From Akkermansiaceae bacterium (GTDB lineage: Bacteria; Verrucomicrobiota; Verrucomicrobiia; Verrucomicrobiales; Akkermansiaceae): 63,440 bases of DNA. The stretch's first letter is position 1, and every line of letters starts with the position of its first letter. The DNA is taken from positions 1-63,440 of the forward strand of contig CAIRGO010000195.1 in NCBI GenBank assembly GCA_903878115.1, given 5' to 3'. The notes beneath the pieces are model-generated. The model worked only from the letters and a program-made list of their open reading frames with translations, was not told the DNA's origin and made no database searches. Made by a program: the position numbers and the translations under genes. Positions 26,266 to 34,189 of this stretch are shown here, one piece after another.

Positions 26266-26829
26266 TTAGCGATCTGCGACAAAATGCACTACGGTTTTGT
26301 CTCCATCGCGATGGATCACAGCGATGTAGGCGCATGGTTCTTCCGGTTTGAGAGTGCGGACTTTTTCGCTTGGAAGTTTCACTGATAGAACAGCAGCATC
26401 GATCTTGCCCATGTCCTTTTCCGCCATGCTTTCGATTGTGGCCTCTTGATCATTCGCAGACAAAGTAATTTTTTCTGTCGTGAGATTGATGATACGAAGC
26501 GCGTTTTTGTTTTCTTGCGGTTTGCTATCAATGACGTGCCATGTGGGCATTTCACCTTTGAGAAAGAGCACGGCAATTTTGCCGATTTTGCTAGTGTCCA
26601 CTGTTACCAAGCTAGATTTCTCTTGATTCCACTGCAACGTTGCTGGCTTTGCCGGTAGCGAAAAAGTGCCGCTATTCGCGCCGTGTTCTAGCGGAAATAC
26701 TTGGGAAACAGCTTGGCATTTTACTTCTATGGAAACTTTTTCTTGGCGCGCGAGATGAACGACATTCAGAGTTCCTGCCTTTGCGGAGACGATGCAGAAT
26801 AGAGTGATGAAATAGATGATGGATTTCAT
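26266..26829 (-). CDS. Secreted protein, last gene of the Verru_Chthon operon
   Basis: 187 residues with a signal peptide (1-18, VSAKAG). No enzyme motif is recognised; the body is beta-rich and polar with KIGKIAVLFLKGEMP and REDG-like HRDGDKTVVHFV. It starts seven bases after the previous gene's stop. The gene is the sixth in a row of tightly spaced or overlapping genes that begins with vccD. It is likely a surface or periplasmic accessory to the pilin-like proteins; that is an inference from position. Confidence 0.55.
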   Translation of the reverse strand: MKSIIYFITLFCIVSAKAGTLNVVHLARQEKVSIEVKCQAVSQVFPLEHGANSGTFSLPAKPATLQWNQEKSSLVTVDTSKIGKIAVLFLKGEMPTWHVIDSKPQENKNALRIINLTTEKITLSANDQEATIESMAEKDMGKIDAAVLSVKLPSEKVRTLKPEEPCAYIAVIHRDGDKTVVHFVADR

Positions 26830-26836
26830 ATGCGTG

Positions 26837-27532
26837 TTATTTTTCTTTCTTTTTCATCCACGGCGGGAGTTCTTGTTTTTCGTTGCGCACGAGTAATGAG
26901 CAGTAATTGCCTTTGTGGTCGGTGCCTAACAATAAATAGTAGGAGCCTTTTTCTTGCGATCCAGCGCAGCTTCCGATTTCACTTTTATCATGCGTCACTT
27001 TGAATGCTCCACCATTCCACCCAGCTATTTCTTGAGTGCCGAAAAGTGGCAAGCGCAGCACGTTCGGTCCTACGTCGAATCTTTCATCTGCGGGGCATAG
27101 CGACATTGCTTTGAGATAGTATCCTTTTGTTAGCTCGAATGGTTCACATTTTTTTATGCGAACTGAGGGTGGAATTTCTTTGTCATCTTTATCCTTCTTT
27201 TCGCCAATTTGCTGAAGAAAAATTACATACAGGCTGCTGACATTTGCCGTCACTTTGATCACACCGTTGGCAGGTTTATAGCCCTCAATCTCTAAGGTCA
27301 TCGGATGCTCTCCCGCAGGAACGATGAACCAACCAGTTGATTCTACGCCATTCAATCCTCCTGGCACCAAATCTTTTCCCATGATGGAAATCTTGCATTT
27401 TTTATCGCTCGGCACAATGTTCGCCACGTTAAGAAATCCTTGTTCTGGATCTTGTGCATGGAGTTTAGTGACACTTAGACAAAGCGAGAAAATACACAGT
27501 GTGATTCGTCGGATGTTAGAGAGATTTTTCAT
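26837..27532 (-). CDS. Secreted PEGA-like protein, fifth gene of the Verru_Chthon operon
   Basis: 231 residues from ATG 27532, where MKNLSNIRR begins a signal peptide ending KLHAQD. The start at 27616 would lie deep in vccA. A region with IVPAGEHPMTLEIEGYKPANG fits a PEGA-type domain (about 75-100). The C-terminal part has several cysteines (CPADERF, SCAGSQEKG, CSLLV). The start lies 17 bases inside the end of vccA, so translation is coupled. Function unknown; a role at the cell surface is plausible. Confidence 0.55.
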   Translation of the reverse strand: MKNLSNIRRITLCIFSLCLSVTKLHAQDPEQGFLNVANIVPSDKKCKISIMGKDLVPGGLNGVESTGWFIVPAGEHPMTLEIEGYKPANGVIKVTANVSSLYVIFLQQIGEKKDKDDKEIPPSVRIKKCEPFELTKGYYLKAMSLCPADERFDVGPNVLRLPLFGTQEIAGWNGGAFKVTHDKSEIGSCAGSQEKGSYYLLLGTDHKGNYCSLLVRNEKQELPPWMKKKEK

Positions 27533-29735
27533 AGATACTTTTGATGAGTAATGGCTTGTTTGCGAGAATGGCTCCGGTGGCATCGCGCTGTGGTTCGATC
27601 TTAATGTAAAATTCACGAGAGCGGCTTCCTAATACCATACCGGTTTTATCAACGGCCTGACCAGCTACGATGATGCGAAAGGTTTTGCTTTGGAAGGTGA
27701 CGAGGTTGCTAACGCGTTGGAATAGTTCTTCGCGCCCAGCATCGTCCCAGGTGTCATCTGGTTGCTGTGCTGCGGGGTATTGTTCACGACTGCCGAAAAA
27801 TGGTTCTGTGTCGGCGACGGGCGTAGTGTAGTTCCGTGCCGTAGTTGGATTTTTGCGAGCGAGTGTGATATCTGACAAGCTACGAAGTGGAAATCTGTTT
27901 CGCGTATTGATGATCACATCAGCAAAACGGTCACCAATAATTGTATCTTTCGGTGGGAAAAGTGCAGCGCGAGTCGGATCGAGATTGAGTGTTTGGCCAG
28001 CGACGATTGTGCGCAAAACTTCACGTGGAGCTGTATTGATATTGATTTTTGTTAGATCCACCACAGTTGTTTGCGGTTTGACGAAAAATAGATCCATCAA
28101 CTGCGCTGCGCGTTGGCCTTCGGAATCAAATTTTCCATATTCAGGTCGGCCAACGGCGAGCGAAATCCCACCTCCCGACGAGCTTGAGGCTGTCGTGGTG
28201 TTGAGTTCTACTTTTGACCATTGAGCTGGATCGAACACATTGCCCATTTCACCGATGGAATTAAGGCGTGTGGCATTGGATATTTGCGCCAGAGCCATGT
28301 TTGGTTGATTGGCTGGAGGAATGCAGGCTGTTGGTAGTTTAGTGTCGGAACCTGGGACTGTGCCCACAGTCGATTCGGAACCGCGATCTGGCCAACGGGT
28401 GATTCTCACTTCTCGATAGTTGGTATTGCTAATTGTCGGTTTAAGGGCACGTCCGCCCCAATTACTATTCGCATCGTAGTTATTTGGGAAAATGGGTGCA
28501 GTGATGTAGTATGAGGCACGGGGGTCGCCATGTTGGCCGATGCTGTGATCGTGCGCGGGAGATGCGTTGCCTTTCCATTTTGCTCTAGCCGTGCCTGGCT
28601 GCAGCGTGCCGCTCGTTCGTGTGACATTACCTCGTGCCCAGTCCACCAATCTGGTGTTCCATCTTAGTCGATAGGTGCTCGTGCTGGTGTCAGAAGGAAA
28701 CTCTAAGGTACTCGGGGGGAATGCTCCCACAGGAAAGGTATAATCTTTGAACCCGCATAAATAAACGCCAAAACCGTTAGGTGGAATTGTTACTGTTTGA
28801 GGCGCATGAGTAACGGAAGTAAAAGGCGCACTAGCGGCTGGTGGGATTTTAATAACGTGTTTGTTGTCATTCTCTAATGCAAATGATCCAGAGATTGTTT
28901 GGTTGGATGGATTCCATAATTCTACGTAAGTGGTAACGCGAACGGTTACAACGGTACTTGTAGCGCCTGTCCATTCATAGCGATCGAATAATTCATTCAC
29001 GAATGGATAGCTATCGACGCCGCGAAATCCCGTGCCGATGGTAGCATCAGTATCGGCATCTGCATAATCGATGATGCTTGCGGCGATGGTTTTGACATAA
29101 TCTTCGCTTGCGGGGAATCCACCTTTGCGCAGATCAAACTGAGGCAGGTTGTTTTTGATGTGATTCGTGATTTCGTCGACGCTGCGCTTCGTGATCAAAT
29201 CGTTCAAATCTTTCATCGGTTGCCCAGCATCGCGGTATCCGAAACCTTGAGGAATTAGAGGCATTTGGTTGACGCTCTTGGGTAGGCTGTAGGTGATGAA
29301 TGGTTCGATTTTATCTGCGTCTGCGGTCGGTAACACCATCCGGGTGCTAGCAGAGCTTCGCAGGTTAGCGCGCTCTAGGACCAGTTTGTCTTCAGGACCT
29401 ACTGCGTCTTTATCGATCCTGTTATTGAAAATGGTGAACAATCCGACTTCAGCGGGGCTAGCGGCTAGCAGTCGTTCCTGAGAGCCAGCATTTGCTCCAT
29501 CAAGACGCCCAGAAAGATCTTCCACCCACCATGCATAGCGCATAGTATAAGGTGAGTTAGGATCGGGTAATTCTACCCATTTGGCTCGCGGAACGTTTCG
29601 ATCGTTTTTTGCTAGCCGACTTGTCCAATCGATGGTGTAAGAATTGAGAGCAGCTTTGATCGAGGTTGCATCCAGCACACCAGTTCCCGCAGTGACTTCT
29701 TTTAATCCACTGACAAAAGGTAATACGCGCCAATT
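27516..29735 (-). CDS. vccA: Verru_Chthon cassette protein A, large C-terminal part
   Basis: About 740 residues continuing vccA after the frameshift. Recognised by overall layout: RYAWWVEDLSGRLDGANAG near the start, a YAD-TDATIG block, repeated beta-rich parts, and a NTAPREVL-like region (KININTAPREVLRTIV) that resembles type II secretion GspK-type minor pseudopilins. It lacks a usable start of its own; the open frame from GTG 29678 is not credible as a separate gene. Joined to the 29702-30082 segment it gives about 855 residues. The end overlaps the next gene by 17 bases. Its role in the pilin-like assembly is unproven. Confidence 0.75.
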   Translation of the reverse strand, partial: NWRVLPFVSGLKEVTAGTGVLDATSIKAALNSYTIDWTSRLAKNDRNVPRAKWVELPDPNSPYTMRYAWWVEDLSGRLDGANAGSQERLLAASPAEVGLFTIFNNRIDKDAVGPEDKLVLERANLRSSASTRMVLPTADADKIEPFITYSLPKSVNQMPLIPQGFGYRDAGQPMKDLNDLITKRSVDEITNHIKNNLPQFDLRKGGFPASEDYVKTIAASIIDYADADTDATIGTGFRGVDSYPFVNELFDRYEWTGATSTVVTVRVTTYVELWNPSNQTISGSFALENDNKHVIKIPPAASAPFTSVTHAPQTVTIPPNGFGVYLCGFKDYTFPVGAFPPSTLEFPSDTSTSTYRLRWNTRLVDWARGNVTRTSGTLQPGTARAKWKGNASPAHDHSIGQHGDPRASYYITAPIFPNNYDANSNWGGRALKPTISNTNYREVRITRWPDRGSESTVGTVPGSDTKLPTACIPPANQPNMALAQISNATRLNSIGEMGNVFDPAQWSKVELNTTTASSSSGGGISLAVGRPEYGKFDSEGQRAAQLMDLFFVKPQTTVVDLTKININTAPREVLRTIVAGQTLNLDPTRAALFPPKDTIIGDRFADVIINTRNRFPLRSLSDITLARKNPTTARNYTTPVADTEPFFGSREQYPAAQQPDDTWDDAGREELFQRVSNLVTFQSKTFRIIVAGQAVDKTGMVLGSRSREFYIKIEPQRDATGAILANKPLLIKSIYEKSL

Positions 29736-30082
29736 TTTTTGGTGTTGTCGTATTGTGCTCCAAAGGTGAAAAATTGTTCGCGCTCAGGAGTGTTTGACGT
29801 CGCGGAAAGCAGTGGAGTTCTCGGATCATCGATGCGGAAAACCAAGGTGTCATCGCGACTGGCGATCGGGGAGATGGTGGCAATGGCATCAGCGAGTCCG
29901 CTTTGCAAAGCCATGTCAGCGCGTGCCGCATCGGAGTAGGAACGCGCTGTTTTTCGTTCTAAGATTAGCAGTGAAAGTAGCCCCACTAGCATGAGCATCA
30001 ATCCCGCAACAGCGAGGATCGTCATGGGCAACGCAAATCCGCGTCGCTTCATCGAAGAAATGGGGAAATTTGTCACACTCAT
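29702..30082 (-). CDS. vccA: Verru_Chthon cassette protein A, N-terminal part, frameshifted
   Basis: The first 126 codons of vccA. After a short leader, RRGFALPMTILAVAGLMLML is a class III-type prepilin N-terminus, with cleavage after G and a long helix. The frame stops early at 29702. If one base is added to the A7 run (T7 at 29734-29740 on the plus strand), the frame continues as WRVLPFVSGLKEVTAGTG into the large C-terminal part, and the KK just before is kept. So the gene is one interrupted unit. A real mutation, a sequencing miss or transcriptional slippage at A7 are all possible. The ATG overlaps the stop of vccC. Confidence 0.75.
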   Translation of the reverse strand: MSVTNFPISSMKRRGFALPMTILAVAGLMLMLVGLLSLLILERKTARSYSDAARADMALQSGLADAIATISPIASRDDTLVFRIDDPRTPLLSATSNTPEREQFFTFGAQYDNTKKIGAYYLLSVD

Positions 30083-30798
30083 GGCGTCAACGAAATGTTA
30101 TGCACGAAGCGTTTTACGGCCTCGCGCTGTTGTGGAATGGTGGATGTCGCCAGTGCGGTCCATGCGGCGGTGGTGAGTAGACGTTGTGCTGATAAATCGT
30201 CGGTGATTTCTAAGGTTAGTTCTAACAACGACGGCGCGTTGTTACTGGTGGGTAGCCAAGCAGTCATGGTTCCTGCAGCGTTACGTTGTTGCGCGTTGAT
30301 GCGAAAGGCTACGACATTGTATAACACTACTTCGTCGACAGTGGGGTCAGTGGTGGGAAAAGCGGCCGTGAGTCCAGCTTTGATAAGTAATTGAGTCTGC
30401 TCGGGATTAAGACTGCGACGGAACAATTTGGGAGATTCACCTTTTCTCCCATCAGCGGTAAATGCGATGTAGTAAATCGAAGCAGTAAGATCTCCCGTTG
30501 TTGAGATTTCATCAATCGAGTTAGATCTGATAAAGGCGATGCTATCTCCAGTCGGATTACTCTGATAGAAAAATTTGGTATCAGCTACCCGCGATGTGAG
30601 ATCACTTTGGAAATAGTGTAAAAATGCCCGCGTATCAGAAAGCGTTGTTACCTTCCTCTGGGATAGACGATAATTTGTGCTGCTCTGACCTACTAATGAG
30701 AATAGACCGAGCATCAAAATTGAAGTGATGGTCATTGCGGTGAGTAATTCGATGAGCGAAAAACCACTAAGCTTTTGTTTTTGTGGTCGGATCATCAT
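30079..30798 (-). CDS. vccC: Verru_Chthon cassette protein C, prepilin-like
   Basis: 239 residues. The N-terminus SGFSLIELLTAMTITSILML is a type IV prepilin motif: cleavage after G, then F and the E5 residue, and a hydrophobic helix (about 13-33). The C-terminal part is beta-rich (SIYYIAFTADGRKGESPKLF). In the cassette it follows vccB with an ATGA overlap and precedes vccA with another, so all are translationally coupled. It is expected to be a minor pseudopilin at the cell envelope; the wider function of the cassette has not been shown. Confidence 0.8.
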   Translation of the reverse strand: MMIRPQKQKLSGFSLIELLTAMTITSILMLGLFSLVGQSSTNYRLSQRKVTTLSDTRAFLHYFQSDLTSRVADTKFFYQSNPTGDSIAFIRSNSIDEISTTGDLTASIYYIAFTADGRKGESPKLFRRSLNPEQTQLLIKAGLTAAFPTTDPTVDEVVLYNVVAFRINAQQRNAAGTMTAWLPTSNNAPSLLELTLEITDDLSAQRLLTTAAWTALATSTIPQQREAVKRFVHNISLTP

Positions 30799-31331
30799 GG
30801 CGAGGTCTGTCGGGGGATCAGCAGGGTGAAAACATTACGATTGCGTTTTGTCGCCATCGCTTTGGCAGAGTTTTCGACGGAAATAATCACTCTGCTGAGG
30901 TTTCTTTCCGTTGTTGTGAGATTATTAGGGGTAGTTCCTATGCCGTAAACACTTACCAAGTAGGATGCCCGTTGATTCGTTGATCCATTGGTATATTCTT
31001 GAGGAGTGCCAGTTTGAACAAAAGCACCGTCGTTATCGTAGAGCAGTACTATCGGGCTAGTAGCAGTGCCAAAATCAGGAAACATTGGTTTCGTGGGGAA
31101 AGTGATCGTCACGCGATCATTCCAGCTATCGATCAGCTGTCTCTGCACGTCTTGCGCCAGCCAAGCAGAGCGTGTATCGGCCTCTGCGCTGATGCGTGTT
31201 TTGGAGCTTTGCGAGGTAGCTGCTACAATCAAAGGAACAGCAAAAGCGATCACGCCAAGAGCAATCACCGCTTCCATCAGCGTGAGACCGCGACGGAGTG
31301 ATTTTTTTTGATTGCTGAATGATATGTTCAT
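30795..31331 (-). CDS. vccB: Verru_Chthon cassette protein B, prepilin-like
   Basis: 178 residues. The N-terminal RRGLTLMEAVIALGVIAFAVPL is a prepilin signature with E5 and a long helix. The C-terminal part is short and beta-rich. It overlaps the stop of vccD (TAATG) and the start of vccC. The four cassette genes appear in the order D-B-C-A. A prepilin peptidase must act on it; none lies in the window. Confidence 0.8.
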   Translation of the reverse strand: MNISFSNQKKSLRRGLTLMEAVIALGVIAFAVPLIVAATSQSSKTRISAEADTRSAWLAQDVQRQLIDSWNDRVTITFPTKPMFPDFGTATSPIVLLYDNDGAFVQTGTPQEYTNGSTNQRASYLVSVYGIGTTPNNLTTTERNLSRVIISVENSAKAMATKRNRNVFTLLIPRQTSP

Positions 31332-32020
31332 TATGGTTCGATCAATCGGGCTTTTCCGGAGATTCGGTTGATCTGCAGGATGTCATACGAAACTTTGCTG
31401 TCATTTTTTTCGGTAGCTTTCACTGAGCCACCAGAATTACTGCCTAAGCCGAGTATGATTTCGATGGTTTGATTAGCGGGAAAAACAATTTGTCCATTGG
31501 GTGCAAATACGACAAAACTTCCGGTGATATTTTTTCCAGCAATCGTCGACGAAATTTTCGTTGTCTGTTCCATGATGGTCGTTCTAGCGAAGCCGCTGGA
31601 GGCCTGATTTAAGATCATCACTGAACCAGGGATTTTTTCCCATCGCTGAAGCACTTTGGTGACTGCGTAGGCGTTTTTGGTTACATCAACGGGATCTGTT
31701 TTCCATGTGACCTCCGCGATTCCTAACATTTTTCCACCGATGTCATTTCCTGCAATGTAATCGGGAAAGATTACCGCAGTACTTTGCCCCGTCGCGATGG
31801 CGTTAGATCTCGCTCGCATCAAATGACCTTTAACTAATTCACGTGTCGCTTGGCGTGCTCGCGCGCTAGTTTTTACAAATGCCGGTGCTGCGATGCCTAT
31901 AAGAATTAGCAAAATCACCATGACGACCAACATTTCGACGAGAGAAAACCCGCGATGCAGCAGAGCCGCACGGGCGCACTTGTGGCTTTTCTTCGGGGGA
32001 ATAGTTGAGAAAACAAGCAT
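31331..32020 (-). CDS. vccD: Verru_Chthon cassette protein D, prepilin-like
   Basis: 229 residues. A leader of about 22 residues precedes HRGFSLVEMLVVMVILLILIG, a classical prepilin motif with G-F cleavage and E5. It resembles GspH-type pseudopilins (RSNAIATGQSTAVIFP). It is the first gene of the tightly overlapping cassette D-B-C-A. About 115 bases separate it from rppH upstream, where the operon promoter should lie; I did not find a convincing one. Confidence 0.8.
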   Translation of the reverse strand: MLVFSTIPPKKSHKCARAALLHRGFSLVEMLVVMVILLILIGIAAPAFVKTSARARQATRELVKGHLMRARSNAIATGQSTAVIFPDYIAGNDIGGKMLGIAEVTWKTDPVDVTKNAYAVTKVLQRWEKIPGSVMILNQASSGFARTTIMEQTTKISSTIAGKNITGSFVVFAPNGQIVFPANQTIEIILGLGSNSGGSVKATEKNDSKVSYDILQINRISGKARLIEP

Positions 32021-32135
32021 GGTATCGACTTCCTGACAGCAAGATTAATGCCAGCACGATGTAAATACGAAAATTGATAAAGCGCAACTGAAAATTTCGT
32101 GATGAAACTGTCACAATAGCCTGAACTATATACCA

Positions 32136-32600
32136 CTAAAGGGAAATCCCGAAAAAATCTTTCATGACCTGCCGGTAAACTTCGCGTTTGAATTCGGGCA
32201 ACCATTCGAGATCAAATTCCGTCGGTTCGATCCACCGGTATGCGGAAAACTCCTGTGGCTTTTGATTCACATTGATCGGCGGAGCAGTCGGGAGAATCTG
32301 ACAGAGATAATATCGTTGCTCCTGACCGTGGTAACCATGCTTTTTTTGTTTTTTCTGGCGCGCTTCGGGTGGGTAAATATAGCGATAGCCATCAGCGTGG
32401 CGCAGCACTTCATAATGCTGAGGGAGAAGTCCAATTTCTTCACTAACTTCTCGTGCCAACGCTTGTTCTAGCGTTTCTCCAGGATCGACACCACCTTGAG
32501 GAAATTGCCAAGCCCCACGAAAAGTCGATCGTTCACAGACCAAGAGTTGCCCTTCTGGTCTGACAAATAATGCTGCAACATTTGGTCGAAATCTAACCAC
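32136..32600 (-). CDS. rppH: RNA pyrophosphohydrolase (Nudix, RppH-type)
   Basis: 154 residues from a GTG at 32600; a TTG at 32606 is possible and there is no in-frame ATG. The Nudix box is complete: GGVDPGETLEQALAREVSEE with IG following. WQFPQGG, LRHADGYRYIYP and the final YRWIEPTEFDLEWLP fit RppH/NudH. It removes pyrophosphate from the 5' end of mRNAs or hydrolyses dinucleoside polyphosphates. It lies upstream of the Verru_Chthon cassette, same strand. Confidence 0.82.
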   Translation of the reverse strand: MVRFRPNVAALFVRPEGQLLVCERSTFRGAWQFPQGGVDPGETLEQALAREVSEEIGLLPQHYEVLRHADGYRYIYPPEARQKKQKKHGYHGQEQRYYLCQILPTAPPINVNQKPQEFSAYRWIEPTEFDLEWLPEFKREVYRQVMKDFFGISL

Positions 32601-32713
32601 ATGCAAATAATAAGTATATCTTAATTAATTTGCAACCCTCAACTTCACTCTTTTGCAAAAAAATGACAAAATTACTAGTCAGTTAGTGTTTCCTGTGTCA
32701 CTATCTCATCACT

Positions 32714-33283
32714 ATGAAAAACATCATATGCACTTTATTCTTGATGGTGGCTACCTTAGTCCACGGGCAAGATCCTACAGATACTTCTTCTACTAGCAAA
32801 ACGACTGATCCTGCTAAAAAGCAAGAAGAGCTAGAGGCTCGCATCAAGGAGCTAGAATCTCCGGGCAACAATCGTTTCTGGCAGGGTAATATCAATGGTG
32901 ATGAAATCATGGTGGCTGTGGATCGCATCGGATCAATTAGTCGTGCCACATATGTGCTTAATGGTTCCGTTATTGTTCATGAAGTGGTGATTGATACGCT
33001 CGGCGGTCAATCTCTTACGAAAATTTATTGCTTCACTCCTATCACTGACGGCATGGCCGCGAATGGTTTGACCAAGGTTGTCGACCGTGCCCGTGATCTT
33101 GTTGACAATCAAGCAGCTCGTGCGGGCACTAAAGTGCATCAAATGGTCAACAAAACATCTGATTCCGTCCGCGCTCATAGTGTCGAGTTTCAATTGCAAA
33201 CGGTGCAAGAGATCGATGCCCTCTATGGTAGTTTGAAAGCTACATGGATTACAGGGAAAGGACGTGTTTTCACGATCAAATGA
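32714..33283 (+). CDS. Secreted protein of unknown function
   Basis: 189 residues with a signal peptide ending LVHGQD (about 1-19). A short Ser/Thr/Lys linker with a Glu-rich helix (AKKQEELEARIKELES) precedes the main part, which has ITRIGSISRATYVLNGSVIVHEVVI-like strands. No domain recognised. The stop codon TGA overlaps the start of the next gene (ATGATG around 33280), so they are coupled. Confidence 0.6.
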   Translation: MKNIICTLFLMVATLVHGQDPTDTSSTSKTTDPAKKQEELEARIKELESPGNNRFWQGNINGDEIMVAVDRIGSISRATYVLNGSVIVHEVVIDTLGGQSLTKIYCFTPITDGMAANGLTKVVDRARDLVDNQAARAGTKVHQMVNKTSDSVRAHSVEFQLQTVQEIDALYGSLKATWITGKGRVFTIK

Positions 33284-34146
33284 TGTCTGCCCCGATTCTC
33301 TCTCGTCTATCGGATCCCGCGCCTTTGGAGGATGATGTAACTCTGGTAATGCGCAAAGCAATGCGCGGTATGGGCTTGGATATTGCCGCCCTCGCTGCAG
33401 AGTCCACTGTTTCTGTTGCTGAAATCGAACGTTTTTTAGGCGGAAATTTTTCCTGTGATATGGCCCGTGCGGTCGCTCCTAGTCTTGGCTTGAATGCTGA
33501 TGCGATGGCGACTCTGCCCGTGTATCGTCCGAATGTGCCGATCATGCATAGCGTCTCACGATTAGTCCTGCCTTTCGAAAAAGATCAAGTCAATGCCTGG
33601 CTCATCCGTGATGAGGATCAAGCATTGTTATTTGACACAGGTTATTTGCCTGATTCGGCGGCGACACTAGTGTCATTATTAGGTGCGGCAGATTTGAACC
33701 TTTTCCTCACTCATGATCATCGCGATCACGTGGGTGGCATTGCCGCCTTGCGGCCGATTTTAAAGAAACAGCACATGGTGCCGTTGGGTCAAACAGTTTC
33801 GTTAGGTTCGCTTCAGGTGAAATGCATTGATCTTGCTGGTCATTGCATTCCATCGTGGGGCTATGTGATCGAAGGGTTGAGCCGGGTAATTTGCGTCACG
33901 GGTGATGCTCTTTTCGCTGGCTCCATCGGCGGTTGCGCTGACCAATTCACCTATCAAATGGCACTGCGAAATATTCGTCAGCACGTTCTCTCTCTGCCTG
34001 GTGACACAATCTTGCTGCCTGGTCATGGTCCCGCGACAACTGTGGCGCAAGAATTGCGACGCAATCCATTTGTCTCAGGAAAAACGGCAAAGCCGGCTCC
34101 TGAAGAAGAGGTGAATCCGATGAAGAAACGTTCAAATTTCTTCTAA
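33280..34146 (+). CDS. Metallo-beta-lactamase-fold hydrolase with N-terminal HTH-like region
   Basis: 288 residues from ATG 33280; 33283 is also an ATG. The N-terminal 75 residues resemble an XRE-type helix-turn-helix (AALAAESTVSVAEIERFLGG, then ARAVAPSLGLNADAM). The rest is an MBL-fold enzyme: THDHRDHVGG supplies HxHxDH, with later histidines at DLAGHCIP, GDALFAGS and LPGHGPAT. It would bind two metal ions. Family members hydrolyse thioesters or other small molecules. Whether the HTH-like part binds DNA is untested. It overlaps the previous gene's stop by a few bases. Confidence 0.75.
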   Translation: MMSAPILSRLSDPAPLEDDVTLVMRKAMRGMGLDIAALAAESTVSVAEIERFLGGNFSCDMARAVAPSLGLNADAMATLPVYRPNVPIMHSVSRLVLPFEKDQVNAWLIRDEDQALLFDTGYLPDSAATLVSLLGAADLNLFLTHDHRDHVGGIAALRPILKKQHMVPLGQTVSLGSLQVKCIDLAGHCIPSWGYVIEGLSRVICVTGDALFAGSIGGCADQFTYQMALRNIRQHVLSLPGDTILLPGHGPATTVAQELRRNPFVSGKTAKPAPEEEVNPMKKRSNFF

Positions 34147-34189
34147 CGTATGTTGTCCGATCTGCTGTCGCTTTTTCGAAGAATTCGCC

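Noticed and set aside
29678-29680. GTG as an independent start for the large part of vccA
   Set aside because: The preceding codons in the same frame continue the VccA sequence, and a single-base repair at the A7 run joins both parts.
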